From contig NZ_JADZLT010000049.1 of NCBI RefSeq assembly GCF_015904235.1, positions 62,001-126,000 of the forward strand: a stretch of DNA of 64,000 bases. Direction: 5' to 3'. The translations under genes and the position numbers were made by a program. The notes below the pieces were generated by a model. It made no database searches. It saw only the letters and a program-made list of their open reading frames with translations, and was not told where the DNA came from. Positions 41,303 through 50,129 of the stretch are shown one piece after another. Position 1 is the stretch's first letter. Each line of letters opens with the position of its first letter. This stretch comes from Methylobrevis albus (GTDB lineage: Bacteria; Pseudomonadota; Alphaproteobacteria; Rhizobiales; Pleomorphomonadaceae).

Positions 41303-41340
41303 GGGAGCGGACCGGCCGGCAACCCCGCCGGTCTGCTCCC
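41303..41340 (+). terminator. Stable 14-bp hairpin after the cyclase gene
   Basis: GGGAGCGGACCGGC (41303-41316) pairs with 41327-41340 (one G-U pair) around a 10-base loop. It lies 36 bases past the stop and before the next gene. No T-run follows, so termination would need Rho or be partial. Confidence 0.5.
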
Positions 41341-41372
41341 GATCTGCTGAAGATCCTGCGGAAAGGACTGCG

Positions 41373-42104
41373 ATGCGGACCGTCGTCCCGTTCCCGATCC
41401 TGATCCCCTACGGCGTCGAGCGCTGGTCGCCGGACGCGGTGCGGATCGTGCGCTTCGGCGACGGCCGCGCCGAGCTCGATGCAGCCGTGCCGCTCGCCGT
41501 CGCCCCGCCCGGCCCCGGCGGCCTCATCCGGCTCAACGCCTGCGGCGCCGACCTGCCGCCGCTCGCCCCGGGCGACCCGGCCGGCCTCGCGCAACGCCTC
41601 GAAGGCGCGCTCGCCCGGATGACCGGGGCGTGGAACGCGCAAGGGGTGCGCTTCGTCGCGGGCTGGTTCGCGGCGCTGAACCGCGCGGTCGCGGAGGCAA
41701 GGCCGGACCTCGCCGCGCGGCTGGCGCCGTTCGAAGGGCTCTATGCGCCGGAGGATTTCATCTTTTCAGGCCCGGCGCCGCTGCCGCGCGCCTTTCTCTA
41801 TGCCCCGGACAGCGGTGGCGGCGCGCCGGAAGCGGACTTCGTGCAGGTCGATTTCGCCGCCTGGCTCGGCGGCCGGCCGCTGGCGCTGCTCGCCGCGCAG
41901 TCGGCGCTGACTCCCGGCGCCGCCCGGCGACGCAGGGATCGGCTCGGCGCTGCCGGCATCGAGATCGTCAGCTACACCGCCGCCGACATCGCCGACCCGG
42001 AGGGGCGGTTCTTTGCAGGGCTGCTCGCCCGGCTCGACGTGCCGTTCCACGTCTCCGAAACGCTGCCGGCGGCGCCCGGCGGGCCGACGCTGCCGCTGTT
42101 CTGA
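41373..42104 (+). CDS. Protein of unknown function
   Basis: A 243-residue protein that I do not recognise. It is predicted cytoplasmic, with no signal peptide or membrane helix. The first half is rich in Pro/Gly turns; the middle reads RFVAGWFAALNRAVAEARPDL. The second half alternates strands and helices (ADFVQVDFAAWLGGRPLALL, then RRRDRLGAAGIEIVSYTAADI), a layout loosely like a PD-(D/E)XK-type domain, but no complete catalytic set is visible. GGAAAGGACTGCG precedes the ATG. Coding character is good: the antisense frames are shadows. Convergent with the minus-strand binding-protein gene, eight bases away. Confidence 0.6.
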   Translation: MRTVVPFPILIPYGVERWSPDAVRIVRFGDGRAELDAAVPLAVAPPGPGGLIRLNACGADLPPLAPGDPAGLAQRLEGALARMTGAWNAQGVRFVAGWFAALNRAVAEARPDLAARLAPFEGLYAPEDFIFSGPAPLPRAFLYAPDSGGGAPEADFVQVDFAAWLGGRPLALLAAQSALTPGAARRRRDRLGAAGIEIVSYTAADIADPEGRFFAGLLARLDVPFHVSETLPAAPGGPTLPLF

Positions 42105-42111
42105 GCCTCTT

Positions 42112-43173
42112 TCATTCGGCCGGCGACTTGCCGGTGACCTGCGACCAGAGGTCGACAAAGCGTTGCCGGCGCAGCGGGTCGGTCATGGCGAGCAGCGCGG
42201 CGTTGAGCGGGATCGGCCGGATCGGGCCGCGTGCCGCGGCGCGGATCGTGGTCTGGCCGAGCCCGTCGGTGATCGCGGGATCGATCGCCGACAGCATCGA
42301 CTCGTGCGCGAAAACCCGCTGGGCCGCCTCCGAGAGCAGGAAGTCGATGAACAGCTCCGCCGCGGCGACGTTCGGCGCGTCCTTCATGATGAAGGCGACG
42401 CGCGCGATCACGAACATGAAGTCTTCCGGATAGACGATCTCGATCGGCGCGCCGGCGGCCTTGCGCGCATGGGCATAGGAGCCGAGCACGTTGTAGCCGA
42501 CGGCGGCCTTGCCCGAGGCGACCAGTTCGACCACCTCGCCGGCGCAGCACGCCGTCATCAGCCCGCCCTCGGCGACGCGGGCGACGAAGGGCCAGAAGTC
42601 GCTCATCGCGCTCTGGTCGAAGCTCGCCATCAGATAGCCGATACCGCTCTGGCGGATGTCGTAGGTGGCGACGCGGCCGCGGAACGCCGGGTCGCCGGAG
42701 ATGAGCGCGGCGAGGCGCTCGCGGGTGCGCGGCACGTCGTCCCCGTCGATCTCGGCCGGATTGACCACGAACACCAGCGGCTCGAAGGTGAAGCCGAAGG
42801 CCTCGTCGCGCCAGATCGCCCAGTCCGGCAGGCGCCGCGTCGCCTCCGAAACGTGCGGCCGCGAGAAGCCGTCGTTGACGAGGCGGATCTGCAGGTCGGT
42901 CGCCGAGCTGATCACGACGTCGGGCGGCGGCAGCAGCGTGCCGTCGAGCACCTCCTCGTAGAGGCCGACCGTCTCGCGCTCGTGGTAGATCACCCGCATC
43001 TCGGGGTAGAGCGCCTCGAAGGCCTTCAGCACCGGCGCCATCGCGTCGATGTCGGTCGAGCCGGCGACGACGAGCTGCTCGGCCGCGGCCGCCGGCCGCG
43101 GGAGCGCCGGTCCGGCGGCGAGCAGGGCGAGGGCGGCGAGCGCGGCGCGGAAAGCTCTGGTCGGCCGGCTCAT
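42112..43173 (-). CDS. ABC-type extracellular solute-binding protein, co-encoded with TctE-like kinase
   Basis: A 353-residue secreted binding protein (signal peptide to about residue 31) of the type II iron/small-ion group (AfuA/FbpA-like). LVVAGSTDIDAMAPVLKAFEALYP is the typical start. The FAD- or Tyr-rich iron site of true ferric binders is not obvious. GKAAVGYNVLGSYA and FIDFLLSEAAQRVFAH fit the family. Its start overlaps the kinase stop by four bases and no ABC permease or ATPase gene is present, so it more likely acts as a periplasmic sensor partner of the kinase than as part of an importer. That role is inference from gene order. Confidence 0.85.
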   Translation of the reverse strand: MSRPTRAFRAALAALALLAAGPALPRPAAAAEQLVVAGSTDIDAMAPVLKAFEALYPEMRVIYHERETVGLYEEVLDGTLLPPPDVVISSATDLQIRLVNDGFSRPHVSEATRRLPDWAIWRDEAFGFTFEPLVFVVNPAEIDGDDVPRTRERLAALISGDPAFRGRVATYDIRQSGIGYLMASFDQSAMSDFWPFVARVAEGGLMTACCAGEVVELVASGKAAVGYNVLGSYAHARKAAGAPIEIVYPEDFMFVIARVAFIMKDAPNVAAAELFIDFLLSEAAQRVFAHESMLSAIDPAITDGLGQTTIRAAARGPIRPIPLNAALLAMTDPLRRQRFVDLWSQVTGKSPAE

Positions 43174-44570
43174 GCGGTCGCCTCGATCGGTTCGGCGCCG
43201 AACACGATGCGGGCGGCGAGGCCGCCGCCGGCGCGGTCGGCGAGCACCACCCTGGCGCCGTGCGCTTCGGCGACCCGCGCGACGATGGCGAGCCCGAGCC
43301 CCAGCCCGCTGCCGCCGAGGCCGCCGCGCTCGAAACGGCCGAAGATGCGCGCCTTGTCGGCGTCGGGCACGCCCGGACCGCGGTCGGCGACCTCGATCAC
43401 CGGCCGGCCGGCATCGTCGCGGGCGAGCGCCACGTCGACCGGGCCGTCGGCCGGGCCGTAGGCGACCGCGTTGTCGATCAGGTTGCGCACCGCCTCGCGC
43501 AGCGCCACCGGCTCGCCGTCGACGACGAGCCCCTCGGCGCCCTCGGCAATCTCGAGCCGGATCGAGGTCACGGTCTGGTAGGCGAGCACGTCGTTGATCG
43601 TCCCGGCGAGCAGCTGGTCGAGGCGGACTGGCTCGGTACGGCCGAGCTGCAGCCGGTTGGCGATGCTGGCGTCGGCGAGCAGCTGGTTGGTGATCCGCGC
43701 CGTCGCCACCGCGTTGCGGTGGATGCGGCGGACCTGGTCGGCGAGGGCGGCGGGATCGGTCTCGGTGGCGGCGATCTCGGCCATGGAACGGAGGCTCGCG
43801 AGCGGCGTGCGGATCTGGTGCGCGGCTTCCGCGAGGAAGGCGCGGTTGCGGCCGAGCGTCGTCGCGAGGCGCTCGACGAAATGGTTGAGCGTCACCACCA
43901 GCGGCGCGATCTCCACCGGCACGGAGGCCATCCGCACCGGCCCGAGGTCGGCCGGCTCGCGCAGTGTCAGGTCACGGTCGAGGGCTGCGACCGGCTTCAG
44001 TGCCTGGCGGATCGAGAACGGGATCATCACCACGGCGGCGACCGCCACCAGCACCAGCGGCACCATGGCATAGGCGCGGATCTCGGCCGCGAGCGCCCGG
44101 CGCGAGTCCAGCGTCTCGGCCATCACCACCGTGACCCAGCGCGGCGCGCCGGCGACCGTGATCAGGCGGCGGGCGGCGGCGATGCGCACGGGAAACGAGC
44201 GGAAGGCGTCATTGGCGAAGGTGACGTCGCGGCCGCGCGGGAAGCTGAGCGCGGGGGTGAAATCCGGATAGCCCGTGATGGTGCGGTCGCGGTCGTCGTG
44301 CAGGCGGTAGAAGATCCGGTCCTGCTTCTCGATCGCCAGCATCGAGAAGGCGGCGAGCGGGATGTCGGCGCTGATCTCGCCGTCGACGATCTGCACCGCG
44401 TCGGCGACCGACAGGGCGGCGGCGAGCAGCAGCCGGTCGTAGGCCTCGTCGGAGGCGCGCTCGGAGAAGGCGAAGATGATCGTCGCCATCACGCCGAGGA
44501 ACACCGCCACCGACAGCCCGCCCCAGACGGCGAGGCGGCGGGCGATCGAATAGGAGCCCGCCTCAGCCAC
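43170..44570 (-). CDS. tctE: Sensor histidine kinase, TctE-like
   Basis: A 466-residue membrane kinase. Helix 1 is at about 12-35 and helix 2 at about 168-190, with a TctE_N-type periplasmic domain between. The HisKA box has the phospho-acceptor His251 (LAEAAHQIRTPLASLR). The ATPase has Asn367 (NLIDNAVAYG), DRGPGV and SGLGLGLAIV. The GTG at 44570 overlaps the regulator stop by eight bases. TctE senses tricarboxylates with TctD and controls tctCBA; the divergent tctCBA operon here supports that. Downstream coupling to a binding protein suggests indirect ligand sensing. Confidence 0.9.
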   Translation of the reverse strand: MAEAGSYSIARRLAVWGGLSVAVFLGVMATIIFAFSERASDEAYDRLLLAAALSVADAVQIVDGEISADIPLAAFSMLAIEKQDRIFYRLHDDRDRTITGYPDFTPALSFPRGRDVTFANDAFRSFPVRIAAARRLITVAGAPRWVTVVMAETLDSRRALAAEIRAYAMVPLVLVAVAAVVMIPFSIRQALKPVAALDRDLTLREPADLGPVRMASVPVEIAPLVVTLNHFVERLATTLGRNRAFLAEAAHQIRTPLASLRSMAEIAATETDPAALADQVRRIHRNAVATARITNQLLADASIANRLQLGRTEPVRLDQLLAGTINDVLAYQTVTSIRLEIAEGAEGLVVDGEPVALREAVRNLIDNAVAYGPADGPVDVALARDDAGRPVIEVADRGPGVPDADKARIFGRFERGGLGGSGLGLGLAIVARVAEAHGARVVLADRAGGGLAARIVFGAEPIEATA

Positions 44571-45234
44571 GCCGGATCTCGGCGACGTAGCCGAGGCCGC
44601 GGATGGTGCGGATCTCGAAGCTCGCGCCCTCCAGCTTGCGGCGCAGCCGCGAGACGTAGAGCTCGACGGCGTTGATGCCGACGTCGTCGTCGAGGCTGAA
44701 CAGGTGGTCGAGGATCTGCTCCTTGGAGAGCACCCGGCCGCGGCCGACGATGAAATATTCGAGCAGCCGGTACTCGCGGCCGCCGAGCTCGACCGCCGCG
44801 CCGTCGATGCTGACGCGGCGGGCGGCGGCGTCGAAGGTGAGGTTGCCGAGGGTGAGACGGCTGGTGCCGAGGCCGTGGCGGCGGCGGAACAGCGCCTGCA
44901 GCCGGGCGTCGAGCTCGCGCAGATCAAAGGGCTTGACGAGGTAGTCGTCGGCGCCGAGGCCGAGGTGGTGCACCTTGTCCTCGACGTCGCCGCGGGCGGT
45001 CATGATCAGTACGGGCACGCTGTCGCCGCGCCGGCGCAGGCGTTCGAGCAGCACGGTGCCCTCAAGGCCGGGCAGGTTGAGATCGAGCAGCACGGCGTCG
45101 AACTCGGCGGTGGCGAGGTGATGGGCGCCGTCGTTGCCGTCGCGGGCGCGCTCGACCACGTGGCCCTGCCGGGTCATGTGGCGCTCGACCGCGAGCCCGA
45201 GATCCTCCGCATCCTCGACCAGCAGTATGCGCAT
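44563..45234 (-). CDS. tctD: OmpR-family response regulator, TctD-like
   Basis: A 223-residue two-domain regulator. The receiver (1-120) has Asp51 as phosphorylation site (VLLDLNLPG) and Lys101 in LVKPF. The winged-helix DNA-binding domain follows (about 130-220; GREYRLLEYFIVGRGRVLSKEQIL and VELYVSRLRRKL). It is first of a three-gene minus-strand operon with the TctE-like kinase and a binding protein, and divergent from tctC. A tandem 11-bp repeat in the shared 356-base gap is its probable target. Confidence 0.93.
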   Translation of the reverse strand: MRILLVEDAEDLGLAVERHMTRQGHVVERARDGNDGAHHLATAEFDAVLLDLNLPGLEGTVLLERLRRRGDSVPVLIMTARGDVEDKVHHLGLGADDYLVKPFDLRELDARLQALFRRRHGLGTSRLTLGNLTFDAAARRVSIDGAAVELGGREYRLLEYFIVGRGRVLSKEQILDHLFSLDDDVGINAVELYVSRLRRKLEGASFEIRTIRGLGYVAEIRRG

Positions 45235-45312
45235 CGCGTCCCGCCGCGTTGGCCGCGGCTTCCCTTCGGCGCCGACTGTGGCAGCAAGCGCCGCCCGGCC
45301 GCAAGGGGAGGC

Positions 45313-45334
45313 GACAGGTTGGTGACAGATTGGT
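45313..45334. promoter_or_regulatory. Tandem 11-bp direct repeat, probable TctD site
   Basis: GACAGGTTGGT (45313-45323) is followed directly by GACAGATTGGT (45324-45334), one mismatch. One-turn spacing is the binding pattern of OmpR/PhoB-type regulators; on the minus strand it reads CTGTCACCAACCTGTC, resembling a Pho box. It lies in the 356-base gap between tctD and tctC, which otherwise shows no gene; a GC-rich stretch leads to the tctC ribosome-binding site. Confidence 0.62.
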
Positions 45335-45590
45335 GGGCCATCGTCCGCGCGTTCGAACGGCCTCGCGCCGCCGCGGATCTAAATCGATCCGAGTGGCGCC
45401 GAAGGCCGCAGACCGATCCGCCGCCGCGGCGCGCGGCCGGGTGACGGGGCCGGGCCAGGCGATGGCGCCGACCGCGCGCCGGGCCTCGCCGGGGCGGCCG
45501 GCAAGCACGACGGCGCCGCCGTCCGGGGGAGGAGCCCCGGGCGGCACGCGCGCCGGAAACGACGTGGACATCCACGTGGGAGGAACGACA

Positions 45591-46565
45591 ATGCATTTCG
45601 ATCGACGCCACTTTCTCGCCCTGACGGCCGGCCTCGCCGCGCTGCCGCTCACCGCCCGCCTCGCGGCGGCCGAGGAGATGTTCGCGCAGTTCCGCTTCTT
45701 CGTGCCGGCGAACCCGGGCGGTGGCTGGGACCAGACCGCGCGCACGATGGAGCAGGTGCTGCGCCAGACCGGCCTGATCGGCACCGCGCAGGTCACCAAC
45801 GTCGGCGGCGCCGGCGGCATCGTCGGCCTGCCGCAGTTCATCAACCAGTGGAAGGGCCAGGGCGACGGCCTGATGATCGGCGGCCTCGTCATGGTCGGCG
45901 CGATCATCGCCAACAAGGCGCCCGTCAACCTGTCGATGACCACCCCGATCGCCCGCCTCACCGGCGAGGCCGAAGTGATCGTGGTGCCGAAGGAGAGCCC
46001 GTTCCAGACGCTGGCCGACCTGATCGCGGCGCTGAAGGCCGACACGGCTGCCGTCTCGTGGGCCGGCGGCTCGGCCGGCGGCACCGACCACATCACCGCG
46101 GGCCTCGTCGCCCAGGCGGCCGGCGCCGATCCGACCAAGGTCGCCTATGTCGCCTATTCCGGCGGCGGCGAGGCGCAGGCGGCGATCCTCGGCAACCAGG
46201 TGTCGTGCGGCATCTCCGGCTGGGGCGAGTTCTCCGAGCAGGTCGCGGCCGGCAACATGCGGGCGCTCGGCATCTCGTCGGGGACGCGCGTCGCCGGCAT
46301 CGACGTGCCGACCTTCAAGGAGCAGGGCGTCGACGTCGAGTTCTTCAACTGGCGCGGCGTGTTCGCGCCGCCGGAGATCTCGGCCGACGACGAGGCGAAG
46401 CTCGTCGCGCTGCTCGACGCGATGGTCGCGTCCGATGCCTGGAAGGCCGAGTGCGAGAAGCGCGGCTGGACGCAGATCTACCTGAAGGGCGACGAGTTCG
46501 CGGCCTCGCTCGAGAGCGAGATCGCGCGCACCGAAGCGATCCTGAAGACCCTCGGCCTCGCCTGA
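45591..46565 (+). CDS. tctC: Tripartite tricarboxylate transporter substrate-binding protein TctC
   Basis: A 324-residue periplasmic binding protein. The signal sequence contains FDRRHFLALTAGLAALPL, a twin-arginine-like start, ending near LAAAEE. VPANPGGGWDQTARTMEQVL and NVGGAGGIVGLPQF are the two TctC ligand loops that hold the carboxylate, and WRGVFAPPEIS closes the family pattern. GGGAGGAAC lies before the ATG. It is first in tctCBA and is divergent from the tctDE system. Likely ligand is citrate or another di- or tricarboxylate; the exact one is unknown. Confidence 0.94.
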   Translation: MHFDRRHFLALTAGLAALPLTARLAAAEEMFAQFRFFVPANPGGGWDQTARTMEQVLRQTGLIGTAQVTNVGGAGGIVGLPQFINQWKGQGDGLMIGGLVMVGAIIANKAPVNLSMTTPIARLTGEAEVIVVPKESPFQTLADLIAALKADTAAVSWAGGSAGGTDHITAGLVAQAAGADPTKVAYVAYSGGGEAQAAILGNQVSCGISGWGEFSEQVAAGNMRALGISSGTRVAGIDVPTFKEQGVDVEFFNWRGVFAPPEISADDEAKLVALLDAMVASDAWKAECEKRGWTQIYLKGDEFAASLESEIARTEAILKTLGLA

Positions 46566-46616
46566 GCCCGCTGCCCGGCAGGCGCCCCGCCCCGCCGGTG
46601 AACCGTCAAGACTGAG

Positions 46617-46643
46617 CGGCGGCGGACGCCTGTTCCGCCGCCG
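46617..46643 (+). terminator. GC hairpin in the tctC-tctB gap
   Basis: CGGCGGCGGA (46617-46626) pairs perfectly with 46634-46643 around a seven-base loop. No T-run follows. Like those after the other three binding-protein genes, it probably sets binding-protein excess. Confidence 0.6.
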
Positions 46644-46706
46644 AACGGCTTCCCGCGCCATGCGGTCCTCGTGCAGAGGCCCGGCGCGTTCAACAGGATC
46701 GATGCC

Positions 46707-47186
46707 ATGATACCCCGCTCCCAGCGCGGCGCGCTCGCCGTCGGCCTCGCCGTCGCGACGATCGGCCTCGCCGTGCTCGCCATCACCCTGCAGGTGCAGA
46801 CCTCGCCGATGTATTCCCGGGTCGGGCCGACCGCGTTCCCCTACGGGATCGGCGCGGTGCTCAGCCTGCTCGGCCTGCTCCTGATGCTCGACGCCCGGCG
46901 CGGCAGCTGGATCTGCGAGGCGACCGAGACCAATGCCGACAAGCCGGACTGGAAGGCGATCGCCATCATCGTCACCGGCTTCGTCGCCGCGATGATCCTG
47001 GTTGCGACCGTCGGCTTCATCATCGCCGCGACGGCACTGTTCACCGCCGCGACGATCGCCTTCGGCCTGCGCAAGCCGGTGAAGTCGGCGGCGATCGGCT
47101 TCGTCATCGCCTTCATCGCCTACTTCACCTTCGCCAAGCTGCTCGGCCTCAGGATGGGTACCGGCATCATCGAGAGGTTCCTCTGA
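46707..47186 (+). CDS. tctB: Tripartite tricarboxylate transporter small membrane subunit TctB
   Basis: A 159-residue protein with four membrane helices ([20 protein letters not shown]; one through [18 protein letters not shown]; two in [20 protein letters not shown] onward). The ATG at 46707 has AGGA nine bases upstream and is preferred over 46671. [10 protein letters not shown] is the usual TctB loop. It overlaps tctA by one base and forms the membrane complex with it. Confidence 0.92.
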   Translation: MIPRSQRGALAVGLAVATIGLAVLAITLQVQTSPMYSRVGPTAFPYGIGAVLSLLGLLLMLDARRGSWICEATETNADKPDWKAIAIIVTGFVAAMILVATVGFIIAATALFTAATIAFGLRKPVKSAAIGFVIAFIAYFTFAKLLGLRMGTGIIERFL

Positions 47187-48694
47187 TGGATTCGCTCGCC
47201 TCGCTCGCGCACGGCTTTTCCGTCGCGCTCACGCCGGTCGCCATCCTCTGGTGCATGCTCGGCGTCACGCTCGGCACCGCCATCGGCGTGCTGCCCGGCC
47301 TCGGACCGGCGCTCACCATCGCGCTGCTCCTGCCGATCACCTTCCAGGTCGAGGCGACCAACGCCTTCATCCTGTTCGCCGGCATCTATTTCGGCGCGAT
47401 GTTCGGCGGCTCGACCACCTCGATCCTGATCAACACCCCCGGCGAGAGCGCGACCATCGTCACGGCGCTCGAGGGGCACAAGATGGCGAAGAAGGGCCGC
47501 GGCGCCCAGGCGCTCGCCACCGCCGCGATCGGCTCCTTCGTCGCCGGCACCATCGGCGTCATCGGCATCACCTTCCTCGCACCCGTCGTCGTCTCGTTCG
47601 CGCTGCGCTTCGGGCCGCCGGAGTATTTCGCGCTGATGGTGCTCGCCTTCATCACCGTCTCGGCGGTGCTCGGCGTCTCGCGGTTGCGCGGCCTGACCAG
47701 CCTGTTCATCGGCCTTCTGATCGGCCTCGTCGGCATCGACCTGCAGACCGGCCAGGCCCGCTTCACCTTCGGCGTGCCGGAACTGCTCGACGGCATCGAC
47801 GTCGTGGTGATCTGCGTCGGCCTGTTCGCCGTCGGCGAGACCTTCTACCTCGCCGGCCGCCACTACATGGGCCAGGACGAGATCGTGCCGATCCGCGGTT
47901 CGCTGTGGATGAGCCGGAGCGACTGGGCGCGCTCGTGGAAGGGCTGGCTGCGCGGCGCCTTCATCGGCTTCCCGATCGGCGCGCTGCCGGCGGGCGGCGC
48001 CGAGGTGCCGACCTTCCTGTCCTACTGGCTGGAAAAGCGGCTCTCGAAGCACCCGGAGGAATTCGGCCACGGCGCCATCGAGGGCGTCGCGGGTCCGGAG
48101 GCGGCGAACAACGCCTCGGCCGCCGGCGTGCTGGTGCCGATGCTGACCCTCGGCCTGCCGACCTCGGCGACCGCCGCGATCATGCTGTCGGCGTTCCAGA
48201 GCTACGGCATCAACCCCGGCCCGATGCTGCTGTCGACCCAGCCCGACCTCGTCTGGGGCCTGATCGCCAGCCTCTACATCGCCAACGTGCTGCTGCTGGT
48301 GCTCAACCTGCCGCTGGTCGGCCTCTGGGTGCGCATCCTGCACATCCCGAAGCCCTACCTCTATGCCGGCATCCTGATCTTCGCGATGGTCGGGACCTAC
48401 GGCATCAGCCAGTCGGTGTTCGACCTCGGCCTGCTGCTCGCCGTCGGCTTCCTCGGCCTTTTGATGCGGCTCTACGACTTCCCGACCTCGCCGGTGATCA
48501 TCGGCATGATCCTCGGGCCGCTCGCCGAGCAGGAGTTCCGCCGCGCGATGATCACCAGCCAGGGCGACGTCACGGTGTTCTTCACCCGGCCGCTGTCGCT
48601 GTCGCTGATCGTGATCGCGCTGGCGCTGCTGTTCGTGCCGCCGCTGATCGGCTTCATCCGCTCCCGGCGCCAGCGCACCAACGCCGCCGCCTGA
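47186..48694 (+). CDS. tctA: Tripartite tricarboxylate transporter large membrane subunit TctA
   Basis: A 502-residue permease with about 11-12 helices. The family motif [20 protein letters not shown] is at the N-terminus, [15 protein letters not shown] follows, and [20 protein letters not shown] with [15 protein letters not shown] marks the second half-repeat. It moves the TctC-bound carboxylate inward with an ion gradient. Last gene of tctCBA; a strong terminator follows. Confidence 0.96.
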   Translation: MDSLASLAHGFSVALTPVAILWCMLGVTLGTAIGVLPGLGPALTIALLLPITFQVEATNAFILFAGIYFGAMFGGSTTSILINTPGESATIVTALEGHKMAKKGRGAQALATAAIGSFVAGTIGVIGITFLAPVVVSFALRFGPPEYFALMVLAFITVSAVLGVSRLRGLTSLFIGLLIGLVGIDLQTGQARFTFGVPELLDGIDVVVICVGLFAVGETFYLAGRHYMGQDEIVPIRGSLWMSRSDWARSWKGWLRGAFIGFPIGALPAGGAEVPTFLSYWLEKRLSKHPEEFGHGAIEGVAGPEAANNASAAGVLVPMLTLGLPTSATAAIMLSAFQSYGINPGPMLLSTQPDLVWGLIASLYIANVLLLVLNLPLVGLWVRILHIPKPYLYAGILIFAMVGTYGISQSVFDLGLLLAVGFLGLLMRLYDFPTSPVIIGMILGPLAEQEFRRAMITSQGDVTVFFTRPLSLSLIVIALALLFVPPLIGFIRSRRQRTNAAA

Positions 48695-48717
48695 CGCGGC
48701 GCGAGACCGCAAACGAC

Positions 48718-48759
48718 GAAGGGCCCGCCTCGGTCGACGAGGCGGGCCCTTCTTGTTTT
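48718..48759. terminator. Strong intrinsic terminator after tctCBA
   Basis: A perfect 15-bp stem (48718-48732 with 48738-48752) closes on a five-base loop and is followed by TTGTTTT. It ends the tct operon. The convergent FAD oxidoreductase gene stops about 40 bases further, so it may work in both directions. Confidence 0.94.
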
Positions 48760-48800
48760 GCCGCGGCGGCGAGATCCGTCCCAGTTTCCAAGTGCAGTCC

Positions 48801-50129
48801 TCAGACGCCGGTGACCGGCCGCGGCCGGCTGCCGTCGGTGAAGCGGGTGAAGCGGAAGTCGGTCGGGTCGGTGAAGGGGGTGGCGCCGGTGACGAGGTCG
48901 GCCATCAGCCGGCCCGCCGCCGGGCCGACGCCGAAGCCGTGACCCGAGAAGCCGGTGGCGAGGTAGAAGCCGGGAATTTCGTCGAAGCCGGAGATCACCG
49001 GCACCGCGTCCGGCGTCGCGTCGATCATGCCGGCCCACTGCTGCGCGATCGTCGCCTTGGCGAAGGCCGGGAACGCCTTGCCGGCGGCGGCGAAGGCCTG
49101 GCGGTTCATCCACTCGACCGGTTCGGGATCGAGGGTGCGCACGCGCTCGAACGGCGAGGGCCTATCCATTGCCGCCGGGCGCCAGTTGAGGAACTCCTCC
49201 TTGAAGCGGCCGTCGAGGCGCAGCGACAGGTTGGCGAACTCCAGCATCAGGGCGGGGAGAAAATCCCAGGCGAAGCGGAAGCTGTCGGGGACGATCGAAT
49301 AGAGATTGCTGCGGCCGTTGGCGATCGTGTAGCCGCCGTCGAGGCGCTTGCGGAAGGCAAAGCCCGGCAGCCAGCCCTCGCCGTCCGGCCCGCCCTCGAC
49401 CGGGCCGGTGCGCAGCACCGTCGCCTGGACTTTCAGCTGCGGCAGGCGGATGCCGAGCGGCAGGGTGAAGAGCCGCGACCAGGCGCCGCCGGCGAACACC
49501 ACGGTATCGGCGGCGACACGGCCGCGCTCGGTGACGATGCCGGCGACCCGGCCGGCGGCGATGTCGAGCCCGCGCACCGCGCAGCGCTCGACGATGAGGC
49601 CGCCGCGGCGGCGCACCTCGGCGGCGATCGCCGGCACCGCCTTCTGCGGCTCGGCGCGGCCGTCGGTCGGCGTCCACATCGCGCCGTGGTAGCGGCGGCC
49701 GGCGCCGGTGAGGATCGCGGCGGTCTCGTCCGCGCCGATCATGTGCGACGACATCTGGTGCGGCCGGGCGTGCTCCAGCCAGTCCTCGTAATAAGCGACG
49801 TCCTTGTCGTTCTCGCAGACGAAGATCGTGCCGGTGCGGCGAAAGCCGGTCTCGGCGCCGACGAGGGCGTTCATGTCGGCCCACATGTCGACGGCGGCGA
49901 TCGCCAGCGCGATCTCGCGCGGATCGCGCCGCGCGGCGCGGCACCAACCCCAGTTGCGGCTCGACTGTTCGCCGGCGAGGTGGCCCTTCTCGCAGACCAG
50001 CACCTTCAGCCCCCGCTGCACCAGCGCCAGCGCCGTGCAGATGCCGATGATGCCGCCGCCGACGATGGCGACGTCGACATGGGACGGCAGGTGGGTGTCG
50101 GTCTCGACCGGATCGATCGGCGGCCCCAT
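48801..50129 (-). CDS. FAD-dependent amine/D-amino acid oxidoreductase (DAO family)
   Basis: A 442-residue flavoprotein with the N-terminal dinucleotide motif VAIVGGGIIGICTALALVQ and C-terminal ATGFSGHGFGVGPAAGRLMADL. The motif GEQSSRNWGWCRAARRD marks a DAO subgroup in which the loop after the first strand is SSRNWGWCR; these act on D-amino or N-methylated amino acids. It is a single gene with no obvious partner, divergent from the adenylation-domain gene. Substrate unknown. It is only distantly related to the DauA-like enzyme at 8.4-9.6 kb. Confidence 0.85.
   Translation of the reverse strand: MGPPIDPVETDTHLPSHVDVAIVGGGIIGICTALALVQRGLKVLVCEKGHLAGEQSSRNWGWCRAARRDPREIALAIAAVDMWADMNALVGAETGFRRTGTIFVCENDKDVAYYEDWLEHARPHQMSSHMIGADETAAILTGAGRRYHGAMWTPTDGRAEPQKAVPAIAAEVRRRGGLIVERCAVRGLDIAAGRVAGIVTERGRVAADTVVFAGGAWSRLFTLPLGIRLPQLKVQATVLRTGPVEGGPDGEGWLPGFAFRKRLDGGYTIANGRSNLYSIVPDSFRFAWDFLPALMLEFANLSLRLDGRFKEEFLNWRPAAMDRPSPFERVRTLDPEPVEWMNRQAFAAAGKAFPAFAKATIAQQWAGMIDATPDAVPVISGFDEIPGFYLATGFSGHGFGVGPAAGRLMADLVTGATPFTDPTDFRFTRFTDGSRPRPVTGV

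Noticed and set aside
42112..43173. Ferric iron importer component
   Set aside because: No permease or ATPase and no clear iron ligands; overlap with a kinase gene suggests a sensing role instead.
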